Source of the DNA: Evansella sp. LMS18
Lineage (GTDB): Bacteria > Bacillota > Bacilli > Bacillales > Salisediminibacteriaceae
Direction: 5' to 3'
DNA: 64,000 bases
Assembly (NCBI RefSeq): GCF_024362785.1
Contig: NZ_CP093301.1
Coordinates: 1,798,001 to 1,862,000, forward strand
Each line of letters opens with the position of its first letter. Within the stretch, counting starts at the first letter, position 1. Positions 9,914 to 18,664 of the stretch are shown in pieces. The position numbers and the translations under genes were made by a program. The notes under the pieces were generated by a model. The model did not search any database, had not been told where the DNA came from, and worked only from the letters and a program-made list of their open reading frames with translations.

Positions 9914-10009
9914 ATTTTGCACGCAAATCGTTTATAATATCAAATAGATTAGAAGTGGCAATGCCGGCTTTTCTAACAATATCATCAGAACAACAAGGAG
10001 GCAGTTTAT

Positions 10010-10819
10010 ATGACTATGAAAAAAGCACTTACTATTGCAGGCTCGGATACAAGCGGCGGGGCAGGAATTCAAGCCGACCTAACCACATTCCATGAACTGG
10101 GGGTATATGGAATGACAGCCCTCACCACGATTGTAACGATGGATCCGGATAACGGCTGGCACCATAATGTTTTCCCTCAGCCTCTGGAAACAGTGGAGAC
10201 TCAACTTAAAACAGTGCTGAGTGGAATCGGTGTGGACGCAGTGAAGACCGGTATGCTTGGTTCAAGCGAGATGATTGAGCTTGCAGCAAAAAAAATTAAA
10301 GAGTATGACCTTAAATCGGTTGTTGTAGACCCTGTAATGGTATGTAAAGGTGCGGACGAGCCTTTATATCCCGAGCACACAGTAAGCTACAGAGAAGCAC
10401 TGGTGCCATTGGCGACAATCGTAACACCTAACTTATTCGAAGCTTCACAGCTAAGCGGTTTATCTTCTATTCAATCGATGGAGGATATGGAGACCGCTGC
10501 AAAAAAAATCAAAGAACTGGGGCCGAAGTATGTTTTAATCAAAGGCGGCGGTGATATCGGCGACACAGCTGTTGATTTACTTTATGATGGGGAAGATTTT
10601 GAAGTCTTTGAAGCTGAAAAAGCAGACACGGAATACACCCACGGTGCAGGATGTACGTATGCCTCTGCTATATGCGCCGGGCTTGCGAACGGAAAAGATG
10701 TAAGAGCCGCAGTAAAAGACGCAAAGAGATTTATTACTAATGCTATTAATGGCTCTTTCCCACTGAATGAATTCGTAGGACCTGTAAAACGTTTCGCGAA
10801 CAGACAAGAAACCTTTTAA
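10010..10819 (+). CDS. pdxK: Pyridoxine/HMP kinase (PdxK-type)
   Basis: ATP-dependent kinase of the ThiD/PdxK ribokinase superfamily. The 269 residues contain the GSDTSGGAGIQADL N-terminal motif, the VDPVMVCKGADE segment characteristic of Bacillus PdxK, and the GAGCTYASA anion hole/catalytic motif, where the Cys replaces the usual ThiD residue as in Bacillus PdxK. It likely phosphorylates pyridoxine, pyridoxal and pyridoxamine for vitamin B6 salvage; HMP kinase activity is possible. AAGGAGG stands 8 nt before the ATG. No thiamine genes are adjacent, which supports the salvage role. Confidence 0.92.
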   Translation: MTMKKALTIAGSDTSGGAGIQADLTTFHELGVYGMTALTTIVTMDPDNGWHHNVFPQPLETVETQLKTVLSGIGVDAVKTGMLGSSEMIELAAKKIKEYDLKSVVVDPVMVCKGADEPLYPEHTVSYREALVPLATIVTPNLFEASQLSGLSSIQSMEDMETAAKKIKELGPKYVLIKGGGDIGDTAVDLLYDGEDFEVFEAEKADTEYTHGAGCTYASAICAGLANGKDVRAAVKDAKRFITNAINGSFPLNEFVGPVKRFANRQETF

Positions 10820-10867
10820 TTGCCAAAAACTCCTTAGGGATTAGGGACAGAAATAAGAATTTAATTT

Positions 10868-11063
10868 AAAAAACGAATGATGAACTCATTAGCGTAGGAA
10901 ATATACGACTGTCTCTTCCTCTTCGAGCATTGCTTTGAAATGTATCCGTCGAGACAAATCGACGCATTTGCGGGAAGTAACCCTCTTTGAGGCCATGCCC
11001 GCGGACGCGAAGTATATTTCCGGAGCGGTGTCTAACTCCTCTCTTGGTTCTCATTCGTTTTTT
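10868..11063. repeat. Nested palindromic element in the pdxK-symporter gap
   Basis: A 196-bp hierarchical palindrome. Outer arms: AAAAAACGAATGA (10868-10880) with TCATTCGTTTTTT (11051-11063). Second arms: GGAAATATAC (10897-10906) with GTATATTTCC (11012-11021). Tip: CGTCGA (10947-10952) and TCGACG (10959-10964) around GACAAA. It is GC-richer than its flanks. It differs from the repeat at 8272 and occurs once here. The T-rich right end could also stop transcription from pdxK. The remaining sequence to 11255 is AT-rich promoter region. Confidence 0.75.
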
Positions 11064-11255
11064 TTATAGTAGTATCTATTTTTGTCCTATGCTCTTCTTT
11101 TTTGTTTAAAAATTATTTAGCTGTAAACACCATTCCTGACCTATTTTTAACGACTAACATAAAAATATATTTGTAAAATAGCAAAAAATTATACTAATTA
11201 TTTAGAAAATTAAATATAATAGAACTATCTTTTAAATAAGAAGGAGGTAGAGAAA

Positions 11256-12635
11256 GTGGAGGCATTAGAAAACATAATTGGGCAGATAAGCGATTTTGTC
11301 TGGGGAGTTCCTTTACTTGTACTGATTGTTGGTACTGGTATTTTCCTGACATTCCGTCTTGGATTTTTGCAATTTAAGACACTCCCTTACGCAATGAAAC
11401 TCGCATTCAGCCCAGCGAAGCAGGACAAAAAATCAAAAGGGGATATTACACATTTCCAGGCATTGTCCACCGCCCTTGCGGCGACAATAGGTACCGGTAA
11501 TATTGCCGGTGTAGCCACCGCTGTAGTACTTGGGGGACCTGGTGCAGTATTCTGGATGTGGATCAGTGCCTTATTCGGAATGGCTACAAAATACGCAGAG
11601 GCTATTTTAGCTGTAAAATACCGGGTGCAAAACAAGAACGGCGAGTTTTCCGGCGGTCCTATGTATTACATTGAAAAAGGACTGAAAATGAAATGGCTGG
11701 CTGTAATTTTTGCATTCTTTGGAGCATTTGCCGCTTTCGGAATTGGTAACATGGTTCAGTCAAACTCTGTATCTTCTGCTTTAGGGGAAACGTTCAGCGT
11801 TCCTGCATTTCTTACTGGAATTATCTTAGCTGTTTTAGCTGCTCTAGTTATTCTTGGAGGAATTAAAAGCATAGGTAAAGTTACTGCTTATTTAGTTCCG
11901 ATTATGGCATTATTTTATGTTATCGCCGGTCTTATAATCATCATTATGAATTTTAATGCAGTACCAGCTGCTGTCAGCTTAATTTTCACTGATGCATTTA
12001 CCGGGGAGGCTGTAGCCGGTGGTGCTATCGGGGCTGTAATCCGCTGGGGGGTTGCTCGTGGTGTATTCTCCAACGAAGCAGGTCTCGGTTCCGCGCCAAT
12101 CGCTGCTGCGGCTGCAAAAACTGACTACCCTGGCCGCCAGGCGTTAGTTTCCATGACTCAGGTTTTCATTGATACTATCGTAGTTTGTTCCATCACTGGT
12201 ATCGCCATCGTTATGGCAGGCATGTATACAGGCGGAGACCTCAGAGGAGCCGACTTGACATCAGCTTCTTTTGAATACTTCCTTGGCGGCACCGGAGCTA
12301 TTATCGTATCCATCGGTCTCGTGCTCTTCGCATTCTCCACCATACTCGGATGGTCTTACTACGGAGAGAAATGTTTCGGCTATCTGTTCAAAGAGGAAAG
12401 CATTAAATTTTACCGAATCGCTTTCGTTCTTGCGATATTTGTCGGAGCAGTAGCTAGTCTCGATCTTGTATGGGGCGTTGCAGACGTAATGAACGGACTC
12501 ATGGCTGTGCCTAACTTAATCGGCCTTCTCGGGCTGTCTGGTGTAGTAGTAGCTGAAACGAACCGTTTCCTGAAAGTCGCGCGTGAAGAAAAAGCGAGAG
12601 AAAAACAAGGTAAATCTGATTTACCAGCAGGATAA
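11256..12635 (+). CDS. Alanine/glycine:cation symporter (AGCS family)
   Basis: Sodium-driven importer of alanine, glycine or related small amino acids in the cytoplasmic membrane. The 459 residues form about ten to eleven hydrophobic helices. The family signature IGTGNIAGVATAVVLGGPG is present near residues 83-101, and the conserved FSNEAGLGSAPIAAAAAKT stretch follows in the middle third. Full length for AGCS (440-500). The start is GTG at 11256 after AAGGAGGTAG. Monocistronic, with a terminator after it. Bacillus AlsT is a relative that may move glutamine, so the exact substrate is open. Confidence 0.93.
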   Translation: MEALENIIGQISDFVWGVPLLVLIVGTGIFLTFRLGFLQFKTLPYAMKLAFSPAKQDKKSKGDITHFQALSTALAATIGTGNIAGVATAVVLGGPGAVFWMWISALFGMATKYAEAILAVKYRVQNKNGEFSGGPMYYIEKGLKMKWLAVIFAFFGAFAAFGIGNMVQSNSVSSALGETFSVPAFLTGIILAVLAALVILGGIKSIGKVTAYLVPIMALFYVIAGLIIIIMNFNAVPAAVSLIFTDAFTGEAVAGGAIGAVIRWGVARGVFSNEAGLGSAPIAAAAAKTDYPGRQALVSMTQVFIDTIVVCSITGIAIVMAGMYTGGDLRGADLTSASFEYFLGGTGAIIVSIGLVLFAFSTILGWSYYGEKCFGYLFKEESIKFYRIAFVLAIFVGAVASLDLVWGVADVMNGLMAVPNLIGLLGLSGVVVAETNRFLKVAREEKAREKQGKSDLPAG

Positions 12636-12663
12636 GCGGGTAAATAAAAGAATAAGTATTGTG

Positions 12664-12695
12664 GAAGCCTGTTAACTTAACAGGCTTCTTTTTTC
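12664..12695 (+). terminator. Terminator after the symporter gene
   Basis: GAAGCCTGTTAA pairs with TTAACAGGCTTC, with almost no loop, followed by TTTTTT. Confidence 0.85.
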
Positions 12696-12899
12696 GGAAG
12701 AATATTTTATAGGGGGGCTGTATTAAATAACATACATAAATTATAACCTGATAATAATGAATCCAGCGTACCGGCGTCTATTTTCCTGTATTTTCAATCA
12801 GAACCATTGCATAAAAATTTAAATTTACTATTGCTAGATCTTAATTTATGAATTAAAATCAATAATATTGAATTATTATAAATTTTTGAGGTGATCGAG

Positions 12900-14261
12900 T
12901 TGAGTTCAAATCCAAAGGAGCAAGAAGTTTCTTCCTCTGCCATATGGAAGTTTTTAATACCTTCACTAATCGGTGTAGCTTTATTTATGACTCCCGTCCC
13001 TGTGGAGGATGGCGTCACAATACCAATAGCAGTGCTTGCAGACTGGCTGCAAGGTCTATTAGCAGGTGTACTGCCTGAGATAATGACAATAGTTATTATA
13101 ATAAGTACTCTTGGGGTTTTTGTTCAGAAATTTGCAAAGCCGGATTTCATGACAAGAAGCGAGTTTTCCAAGAACCTGTTTGATATAAATATTTTCTGGA
13201 CGGTTGTAAGAATTATTGCATCCATACTTGCTGTAATGGTCCTCTTTCAGATCGGTCCTGAATGGGTTTGGGATGATTATACAGGAGGATTGCTGCTGAG
13301 GGATCTTCTGCCCCTGCTGTTTACAATCTTTATTTTTGCCGGATTATTCCTGCCATTACTTTTGAATTTCGGGCTGCTTGAATTTGTCGGCTCCTTGTTA
13401 ATCAAAATAATGCGTCCATTGTTTACACTTCCTGGCCGTTCTTCCATTGACTCATTGACTTCATGGCTCGGAGACGGAACTATCGGGGTTATTCTTACTA
13501 ACAAACAGTATGAAGAAGGTTTTTATTCAAAACGGGAAGCTGCGGTTATTGCTTCCACATTCTCAGTTGTTTCGATTACTTTCTCATTAGTAATCATAGC
13601 GGAAGTGGATCTGGCCCATATGTTCGTTCCGTTCTATGCAACAGTAATATTTGCCGGATTTGTAGCTGCCCTTATTATGCCGCGAATCCCTCCTCTCTCC
13701 CTAAAGAAAACGGAATATGCTGACGGGGGAACAACGGAGCTTGATGAATCCATTCCATCGGGCCACTCTCCTGTAAGCTGGGGACTGAAAAAAGCGAAAG
13801 AGCGTGCAGATAAAAATCATGATGTAAAAACATTCTTCAGGGACGGGGCAAAGAACGTTCTGGATATGATATTGGGAGTTGCTCCAGTAGTAATGGCGAT
13901 AGGTACCATTGCTGTTATCATCGCCGAGTTCACACCAGTATTTGCATGGCTGGGCGCGCCGTATGTACCTCTTCTTGAACTTATGCGTGTTCCTGAAGCA
14001 GCTGCGGCTTCGGAAACTCTCGTAGTCGGTTTTGCCGACATGTTCCTCCCTGCCATTTTCGCAGGCGGCATAGAGAGCGAAATGACCCGGTTCATTATTG
14101 CCTGTGTTTCCGTTACACAGTTAATTTACCTGTCTGAAGTCGGTGGAGTCATTTTAGGTTCTAAAATTCCACTCCGTTTCTGGGAGCTGATTGTAATCTT
14201 TGTTTTACGTACATTGATCACTCTTCCGGTAATTACTTTAATCGCTCATATTATATTTTAG
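12900..14261 (+). CDS. YjiH family / gate-domain membrane protein
   Basis: Polytopic membrane protein with the nucleoside-recognition (Gate) domain of the YjiH family. It has about nine to ten hydrophobic segments, a GDGTIGVILTNKQYEEGFYS stretch typical of gate domains, and a cytoplasmic loop (about 280-320) rich in charged residues. The substrate is unknown; gate proteins are related to concentrative nucleoside transporters and to sporulation SpmA/SpmB. The start chosen is TTG at 12900, which has GAGGTGA at good spacing. A GTG at 12891 overlaps that site and is unlikely. It stands between two terminators. Confidence 0.85.
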   Translation: MSSNPKEQEVSSSAIWKFLIPSLIGVALFMTPVPVEDGVTIPIAVLADWLQGLLAGVLPEIMTIVIIISTLGVFVQKFAKPDFMTRSEFSKNLFDINIFWTVVRIIASILAVMVLFQIGPEWVWDDYTGGLLLRDLLPLLFTIFIFAGLFLPLLLNFGLLEFVGSLLIKIMRPLFTLPGRSSIDSLTSWLGDGTIGVILTNKQYEEGFYSKREAAVIASTFSVVSITFSLVIIAEVDLAHMFVPFYATVIFAGFVAALIMPRIPPLSLKKTEYADGGTTELDESIPSGHSPVSWGLKKAKERADKNHDVKTFFRDGAKNVLDMILGVAPVVMAIGTIAVIIAEFTPVFAWLGAPYVPLLELMRVPEAAAASETLVVGFADMFLPAIFAGGIESEMTRFIIACVSVTQLIYLSEVGGVILGSKIPLRFWELIVIFVLRTLITLPVITLIAHIIF

Positions 14262-14275
14262 AAATGTGCAGTACC

Positions 14276-14332
14276 AGAAGGCTTTATCTCTACTCCGGCT
14301 TTTACCGGGGAACGGGATAAAGCCTTCTTTTA
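14276..14332 (+). terminator. Terminator after the YjiH-type gene
   Basis: AGAAGGCTTTATC pairs with GATAAAGCCTTCT, with an inner CCGG hairpin, followed by TTTTA. Confidence 0.85.
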
Positions 14333-14442
14333 TCCTCTCTGAAAATGGTGTATATATAAGGAGAGTTAAAATATCAGCTATCATGCGTAAATCAAATTAA
14401 ACCTGTCACATAAGTAAATGCAATATTAAAGGGGGCCGTTCT

Positions 14443-15153
14443 ATGGATAAACAAGAAATCAGGGAAAAAATATGGTCCACTATGACTGAAGAGAAAGTTG
14501 GAAGATTCCCTTTTCCTTTAAAAGGAAGAATCCCGAACTTTAAAGGGGCAGAAAAAGCGGCGCAGTTTATCTTTCAGATGGAGGAGTACAAACAGGCGGA
14601 GGTTATTAAAGTAAATCCCGATTCTCCACAGCTGCCAATCAGAGCCCAGGCGCTTAAAGACGGAAAAACTCTTCTCGTGCCAACACCAAGATTAAAAGAT
14701 GGATTCATACGTGTCGATTCCGCCGACGTTCCTCCGGGTGAAGAGAAAAAGGCTGCCAGCCTGAAGCACATTCACAAATATGGACGTGTGATTTCTTTGC
14801 CGGAGCTGCCGGAAATCGACTTATTTTTTGCCGGTTCGGTAGCCCTTCACCGGGACGGCCGACGCATCGGCAAAGGCGAAGGCTATGCTGACAGAGAATA
14901 TGCCATTATTCGCGAGCTTGGCAATCGGGATATTCCTGTTATTGGGACTGTGAATTCCGTGCAGATCACAGAGGATGACATCCCAAAAGATGAGTATGAT
15001 TTAACCCTGGACTGGATTGCTACAGAAGAGGAACTAATTAAAACAAACAGCCCATATAAAAAACCGTCGGGCATTATCTGGGACGAGGTTAGCGAGAAGG
15101 ATATGGAAGATATGCCTGTTTTGCGGGAAGTGTGGGATTTAACAAGGAAATAA
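14443..15153 (+). CDS. 5-formyltetrahydrofolate cyclo-ligase family protein
   Basis: A 236-residue protein of the MTHFS-like superfamily, in the larger variant seen in archaea, Bacillus and eukaryotic MTHFSD. N-terminal DKQEIREKIWSTM resembles cyclo-ligase starts. The phosphate/folate-loop region reads FAGSVALHRDGRRIGKGEGY, the counterpart of the GRGGGYYD motif, but with the Gly run altered to GKGEGYAD. True 5-formyl-THF cyclo-ligase activity is therefore uncertain; other members act on different carboxylates or are uncharacterised. GGGGG precedes the ATG. It converges on ridA across a 200-bp repeated element. Confidence 0.8.
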   Translation: MDKQEIREKIWSTMTEEKVGRFPFPLKGRIPNFKGAEKAAQFIFQMEEYKQAEVIKVNPDSPQLPIRAQALKDGKTLLVPTPRLKDGFIRVDSADVPPGEEKKAASLKHIHKYGRVISLPELPEIDLFFAGSVALHRDGRRIGKGEGYADREYAIIRELGNRDIPVIGTVNSVQITEDDIPKDEYDLTLDWIATEEELIKTNSPYKKPSGIIWDEVSEKDMEDMPVLREVWDLTRK

Positions 15154-15190
15154 AGCGGGAGCTTGCATAATTAAAAAGTTTCCTATTGTC

Positions 15191-15390
15191 AAATAAACGG
15201 AGATTTTCCGGTTATACGCAGATCGGAGCTTGTTTAGGTGTGATATAAGGGGACGTTTTCCGGTTAAGCAAAACAAAATCTCCCGTTATCGAGTTTTTCC
15301 TGATAATAAGCGGAAACTCTCCGCCTATTTAAGCGTTATATAATACTAATTGAGTAATAAGCGGAGTTCTTCCGTCTATTTATTAAATCG
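15191..15390 (+). repeat. 200-bp CGGA/TCCG-module element, copy A
   Basis: Aligns over its full length with the reverse complement of 54850-55049. Four short palindromic modules start with C/GGGA at 15198, 15250, 15311 and 15362 (spacings 52, 61, 51). Examples: ACGGAGATTTTCCG and GCGGAAACTCTCCGC. Both copies end CTTCCGTCTATTTATTAAAT. It lies between the convergent folate-ligase-like and ridA genes, so it is unlikely to be a promoter. No open frame. The function is unknown. Confidence 0.85.
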
Positions 15391-15438
15391 ATTGCTTAAC
15401 CTGCCCCTCTACCGAAAAGCGTGAACCTCTGATTAAAG

Positions 15439-15471
15439 AAAAAGACGTATGCCAATCCATACGTCTTTTCT
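15439..15471. terminator. Bidirectional terminator before ridA end
   Basis: AAAAGACGTATG pairs with CATACGTCTTTT around CCAATC; T-rich on one side, A-rich on the other, between convergent genes. Confidence 0.85.
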
Positions 15472-15532
15472 TATCTCTTTTAAACGTGCCCTCAGAATGG
15501 ATATGGGGCACTGTTTTTTAAATCAATATTAG

Positions 15533-15913
15533 TTATTGTTTCCTTGCAATTACTTCCACTTCGACAAGAGCATCTTTCGGGAGACGTGCAGCCTCCACAG
15601 CACTTCTGGCAGGATACGGCTCCTGGAATTGTTTTGCGTACAGTTCATTCACTCTTGTAAAATCATTCATATCTTTCATAAAAACGGTGGTCTTAATTAC
15701 ATCATCCATTGTGCAGCCAGCTGCCTGAAGTACTGCCCTGACGTTTGCAAAAACCTGTTCTGCCTGTGCCTCAAGTCCCTCAGCCATTTCCCCACTTTCA
15801 GGGTTTAAGCCGATCTGCCCTGAGCAGTATACCAAATCTCCCGAAATTACTGCCTGGGAATAAGGACCGATTGCCCCTGGTGCCTGCTTTGTACTTACTT
15901 CCTCTTTTTTCAT
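15533..15913 (-). CDS. ridA: RidA family reactive imine/enamine deaminase
   Basis: Hydrolyses reactive 2-aminoacrylate and related enamines formed by PLP enzymes such as threonine dehydratase. The 126-residue chain contains GAIGPYSQAV near the start, the active-site Arg in PYPARSAVEAARLP, and the C-terminal LVEVEVIA motif. Homologous to Bacillus YabJ. The start is the ATG at 15913, with AAGGAGG 9 nt before it; an in-frame codon 8 residues upstream lies ahead of that site. It is alone here, unlike the purR-yabJ arrangement in Bacillus, so it may be a second copy. Confidence 0.93.
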   Translation of the reverse strand: MKKEEVSTKQAPGAIGPYSQAVISGDLVYCSGQIGLNPESGEMAEGLEAQAEQVFANVRAVLQAAGCTMDDVIKTTVFMKDMNDFTRVNELYAKQFQEPYPARSAVEAARLPKDALVEVEVIARKQ

Positions 15914-16032
15914 TCTGCTTTTCCTCCTTACTAACACCTATACATTAGTAAAATCAATTCAATTCTAAAAAGACTCTCTTAAATATTTTAACATATGAAA
16001 CAATTTCATAATTCAAGATTTTCATCATTTAT

Positions 16033-16213
16033 ACGACCATTATCTTAAAATGTTACCTTGTTGTTCGATTCACCCTACAGACGGACTCGTTCTGCGGGCA
16101 CGGCTTCAACTAATTTTTGACGGCTGAACGCTGTCAAAAATGGATTTTCAGCTTTTCATACTTTTCCCGCCAGAGTCGCCGTCTTACGCTGCAATCGAAA
16201 AAGTAATGTTCGT
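16033..16213. repeat. Nested palindromic intergenic repeat, copy 2 (181 bp)
   Basis: Same family as 8272-8447: ends ACGACCATTA (16033) and TAATGTTCGT (16204), with the conserved left-arm text CTGCGGGCACGGCTTCAAC and right-arm text CGCCAGAGTCGCCGTCTTAC. The central right arm reads AAAAATGGATTTTCAGC instead of the perfect mirror found in copy 1. It sits in a 700-bp gap between the divergent ridA and peptide-transport genes. From 16214 to 16613 the gap is AT-rich upstream sequence of the transport operon with no gene seen. Confidence 0.85.
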
Positions 16214-16613
16214 CTTCTTTTATGCAAAGACTGCATGGTTACTGGAAAAATATGCTTGATTTTTGTCGCAATAAAAGGATATAAAGTGTATTTTACCTGG
16301 TTATTAATTTATTTTTAAAAAGTATTTAATTATATTCTCCCATTGGTTTTCACCTTAAAATACCAGCTGCTTCCAGATATGCGCTCTTTCTGTTTGCATT
16401 ATGGGAAGATATTTAAAAGAGTCCTGAAAGTATTGTATTTCAACTTATTGCGGGTTGAATTGACTCAAAATTTTAAAAATTCTATTGCTTTATTGATTAA
16501 AGTATAGTATTTTTCTGTATAACAGGAAAATAATAAATATTTATTATTTTGAAAAAATTCATTACATATTTATTAATTTAAATTATTACCAACTAGTGAA
16601 GCGGGAGGGTCAC

Positions 16614-17630
16614 ATGACTAAACCAGTACTAGAGATTAACAATTTACAGACCCACTTTTTTACTGACCGTGGCGAAATTCCTGCGGTTGATGACGTAAGC
16701 TTTTTCATTAACGCAGGGGAAGTCCTTGGGGTTGTCGGGGAGTCCGGCTGCGGGAAAAGTGTTACTTCTTTATCTGTAATGGGCCTGGTCCCTAATCCGC
16801 CTGGAAAAATTGTAGGCGGAGAGATTCTTTTCAGAAGCCAGCAAGGCCAGGGAGAGAAGGCAGAAGACCTTGTAAAAGTAAGCAGAAGAAGATTAAGGTC
16901 TATCAGGGGTGACCAGATTGCAATGATTTTTCAGGAGCCAATGACCTCGCTCGATCCTTTATTTACAATTGGCCATCAGATTATAGAAGCTGTAAAAAAC
17001 CACAGGAAAGTCACGAAAAAGCAAGCAAGGGAGAAAGCGGTCGAGATGCTGAAGCTCGTTGGAATACCAAGGGCTGAAGAAATCGTTGATGAATATCCCC
17101 ACCAGCTTTCAGGAGGAATGAGGCAGCGGGTTATGATTGCCATCGCTATGTCATGCGACCCTGAAGTTCTCATTGCCGATGAACCTACCACTGCTCTGGA
17201 CGTAACAATACAGGCTCAGATTCTGGAGCTGATGAAAGACCTTAACCGAAAAAAAGGGACAGCGATTATGTTGATTACCCACGACCTTGGTGTCGTAGCT
17301 GAGATATGCGACCGGGTGGTTGTTATGTATGCAGGAAAAATCGTGGAAGAAGGAGATGTAAGGACTATCCTAAAATCTCCAAAGCATCCGTATACTCAAG
17401 GGCTAATTCGTTCCCTGCCTAAAATGAGCAACCGGGACAGCCGGCTGTATTCCATACCAGGCAATGTTCCAAAGCCTGGATCGATTAAACAGGGCTGCCG
17501 TTTTGCCGCGCGCTGCCCGGAGGTCTTTGACAGATGCACACAGGAAAACCCGGAACTCTTAAACTTGGGTGAAGGACACGGCTGCCGCTGCTTCCTCTAC
17601 GAAAAGGAAGGGAAGATCGTAAATGTCTAA
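16614..17630 (+). CDS. Oligopeptide ABC transporter ATP-binding protein (OppD/DppD-like)
   Basis: One of two ATPases that power a peptide importer. The 338 residues contain Walker A GESGCGKS, the Q-loop FQEPMTSLDPL, signature LSGGMRQR, Walker B LIADEPTTALD and the H-loop THD. The C-terminal extension has the Cys-rich oligopeptide/dipeptide-type tail (GCRFAARCP) that in related proteins binds an iron-sulfur cluster. GGGAGGG precedes the ATG at 16614; an upstream in-frame ATG lacks a site. It overlaps the next ATPase gene by 8 bp, so they are translationally coupled. First gene of a five-gene operon. Confidence 0.94.
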   Translation: MTKPVLEINNLQTHFFTDRGEIPAVDDVSFFINAGEVLGVVGESGCGKSVTSLSVMGLVPNPPGKIVGGEILFRSQQGQGEKAEDLVKVSRRRLRSIRGDQIAMIFQEPMTSLDPLFTIGHQIIEAVKNHRKVTKKQAREKAVEMLKLVGIPRAEEIVDEYPHQLSGGMRQRVMIAIAMSCDPEVLIADEPTTALDVTIQAQILELMKDLNRKKGTAIMLITHDLGVVAEICDRVVVMYAGKIVEEGDVRTILKSPKHPYTQGLIRSLPKMSNRDSRLYSIPGNVPKPGSIKQGCRFAARCPEVFDRCTQENPELLNLGEGHGCRCFLYEKEGKIVNV

Positions 17631-18606
17631 ACCACTGCTTCAAGTAAAAGGACTTAAAAAATATTTTGACATAAACGGCGGTATTCTTTCACGAAAAGTT
17701 GGTGAGGTGAAGGCTGTCGATGATGTCTCCTTTGATGTGTACGAAGGAGAAGTGCTCGGTATCGTAGGCGAGTCAGGCTGTGGAAAATCCACTACGGGTA
17801 AATCATTACTCAGGCTTATTGACCCCACGGAAGGCCAGGTCATCTTCGATGGAGAAGATATAACCTCCCTTGACGAGGAAGGGATGAGGAAAAAGCGCCG
17901 GGATATGCAGATTATATTCCAGGATCCCTATGCTTCTTTAAATCCCAGGCACAAAGTAGAAAAGATACTTAGTGAGCCCCTTCTCATTCATGGGATTGGC
18001 ACAAAAGAAGAAAGAAAGAAAAAAGTAAAAGAAATCCTTGAAATCGTAGGACTCCCTGGGGAACACGCTTCCCGTTACCCACACCAGTTCAGCGGAGGTC
18101 AGCGCCAGAGAATCGGTATCGCCAGGGCGCTGATTGTCAATCCGAAGCTGATTGTCTGTGATGAGCCTGTCTCCGCGCTGGATGTGTCGATACAGTCTCA
18201 AATTCTTAATTTAATGGAAGATCTTCAGGAAGAGTTCGGGCTGACCTATGTTTTCATCGCTCATGACCTGAGTGTCGTAAAGCATATCAGCGACAGGGTT
18301 GGTGTAATGTACCTTGGGCGAATGGTGGAACTGGCGGATAATGAAGATTTATATGCGGATCCGCTGCATCCCTACACCAGGTCCCTCCTTTCATCTGTTC
18401 CTAACCCTGACCCGGATGTAAAACAGGACAGAATAATTCTTGAAGGAGACGTGCCAAGTCCTTCCAACCCTCCGTCCGGCTGCGCATTCCATACGAGGTG
18501 TCCGGAGTGCATGGCAGTCTGTAAAGAAGTTCGTCCGGAGTTTCGCGAAGTAAAGGATAACCATTTTGTGGCCTGCCACCTGTATAACGATGAAGAGACA
18601 CGGTGA
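17623..18606 (+). CDS. Oligopeptide ABC transporter ATP-binding protein (OppF/DppF-like)
   Basis: Second ATPase of the same importer, forming a heterodimer with the preceding gene product. The 327 residues have Walker [26 protein letters not shown]-loop, signature [15 protein letters not shown] and Walker [15 protein letters not shown]-terminal Cys-containing extension ([12 protein letters not shown]) matches the peptide-transporter subfamily. The ATG lies inside the end of the upstream gene. About 58 bp separate it from the binding-protein gene. Confidence 0.94.
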   Translation: MSKPLLQVKGLKKYFDINGGILSRKVGEVKAVDDVSFDVYEGEVLGIVGESGCGKSTTGKSLLRLIDPTEGQVIFDGEDITSLDEEGMRKKRRDMQIIFQDPYASLNPRHKVEKILSEPLLIHGIGTKEERKKKVKEILEIVGLPGEHASRYPHQFSGGQRQRIGIARALIVNPKLIVCDEPVSALDVSIQSQILNLMEDLQEEFGLTYVFIAHDLSVVKHISDRVGVMYLGRMVELADNEDLYADPLHPYTRSLLSSVPNPDPDVKQDRIILEGDVPSPSNPPSGCAFHTRCPECMAVCKEVRPEFREVKDNHFVACHLYNDEETR

Positions 18607-18664
18607 CAGATTACAAGTTTTATAGCATTTCCAATTTTTTCACAAAACCAAAGGGGGAAACAAA

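Noticed and set aside
10866-11054. Possible 62-residue minus-strand protein in the pdxK-symporter gap
   Set aside because: Coincides with the arms of a nested palindrome and is very Arg-rich; no ribosome-binding site. Better explained as a repeat.
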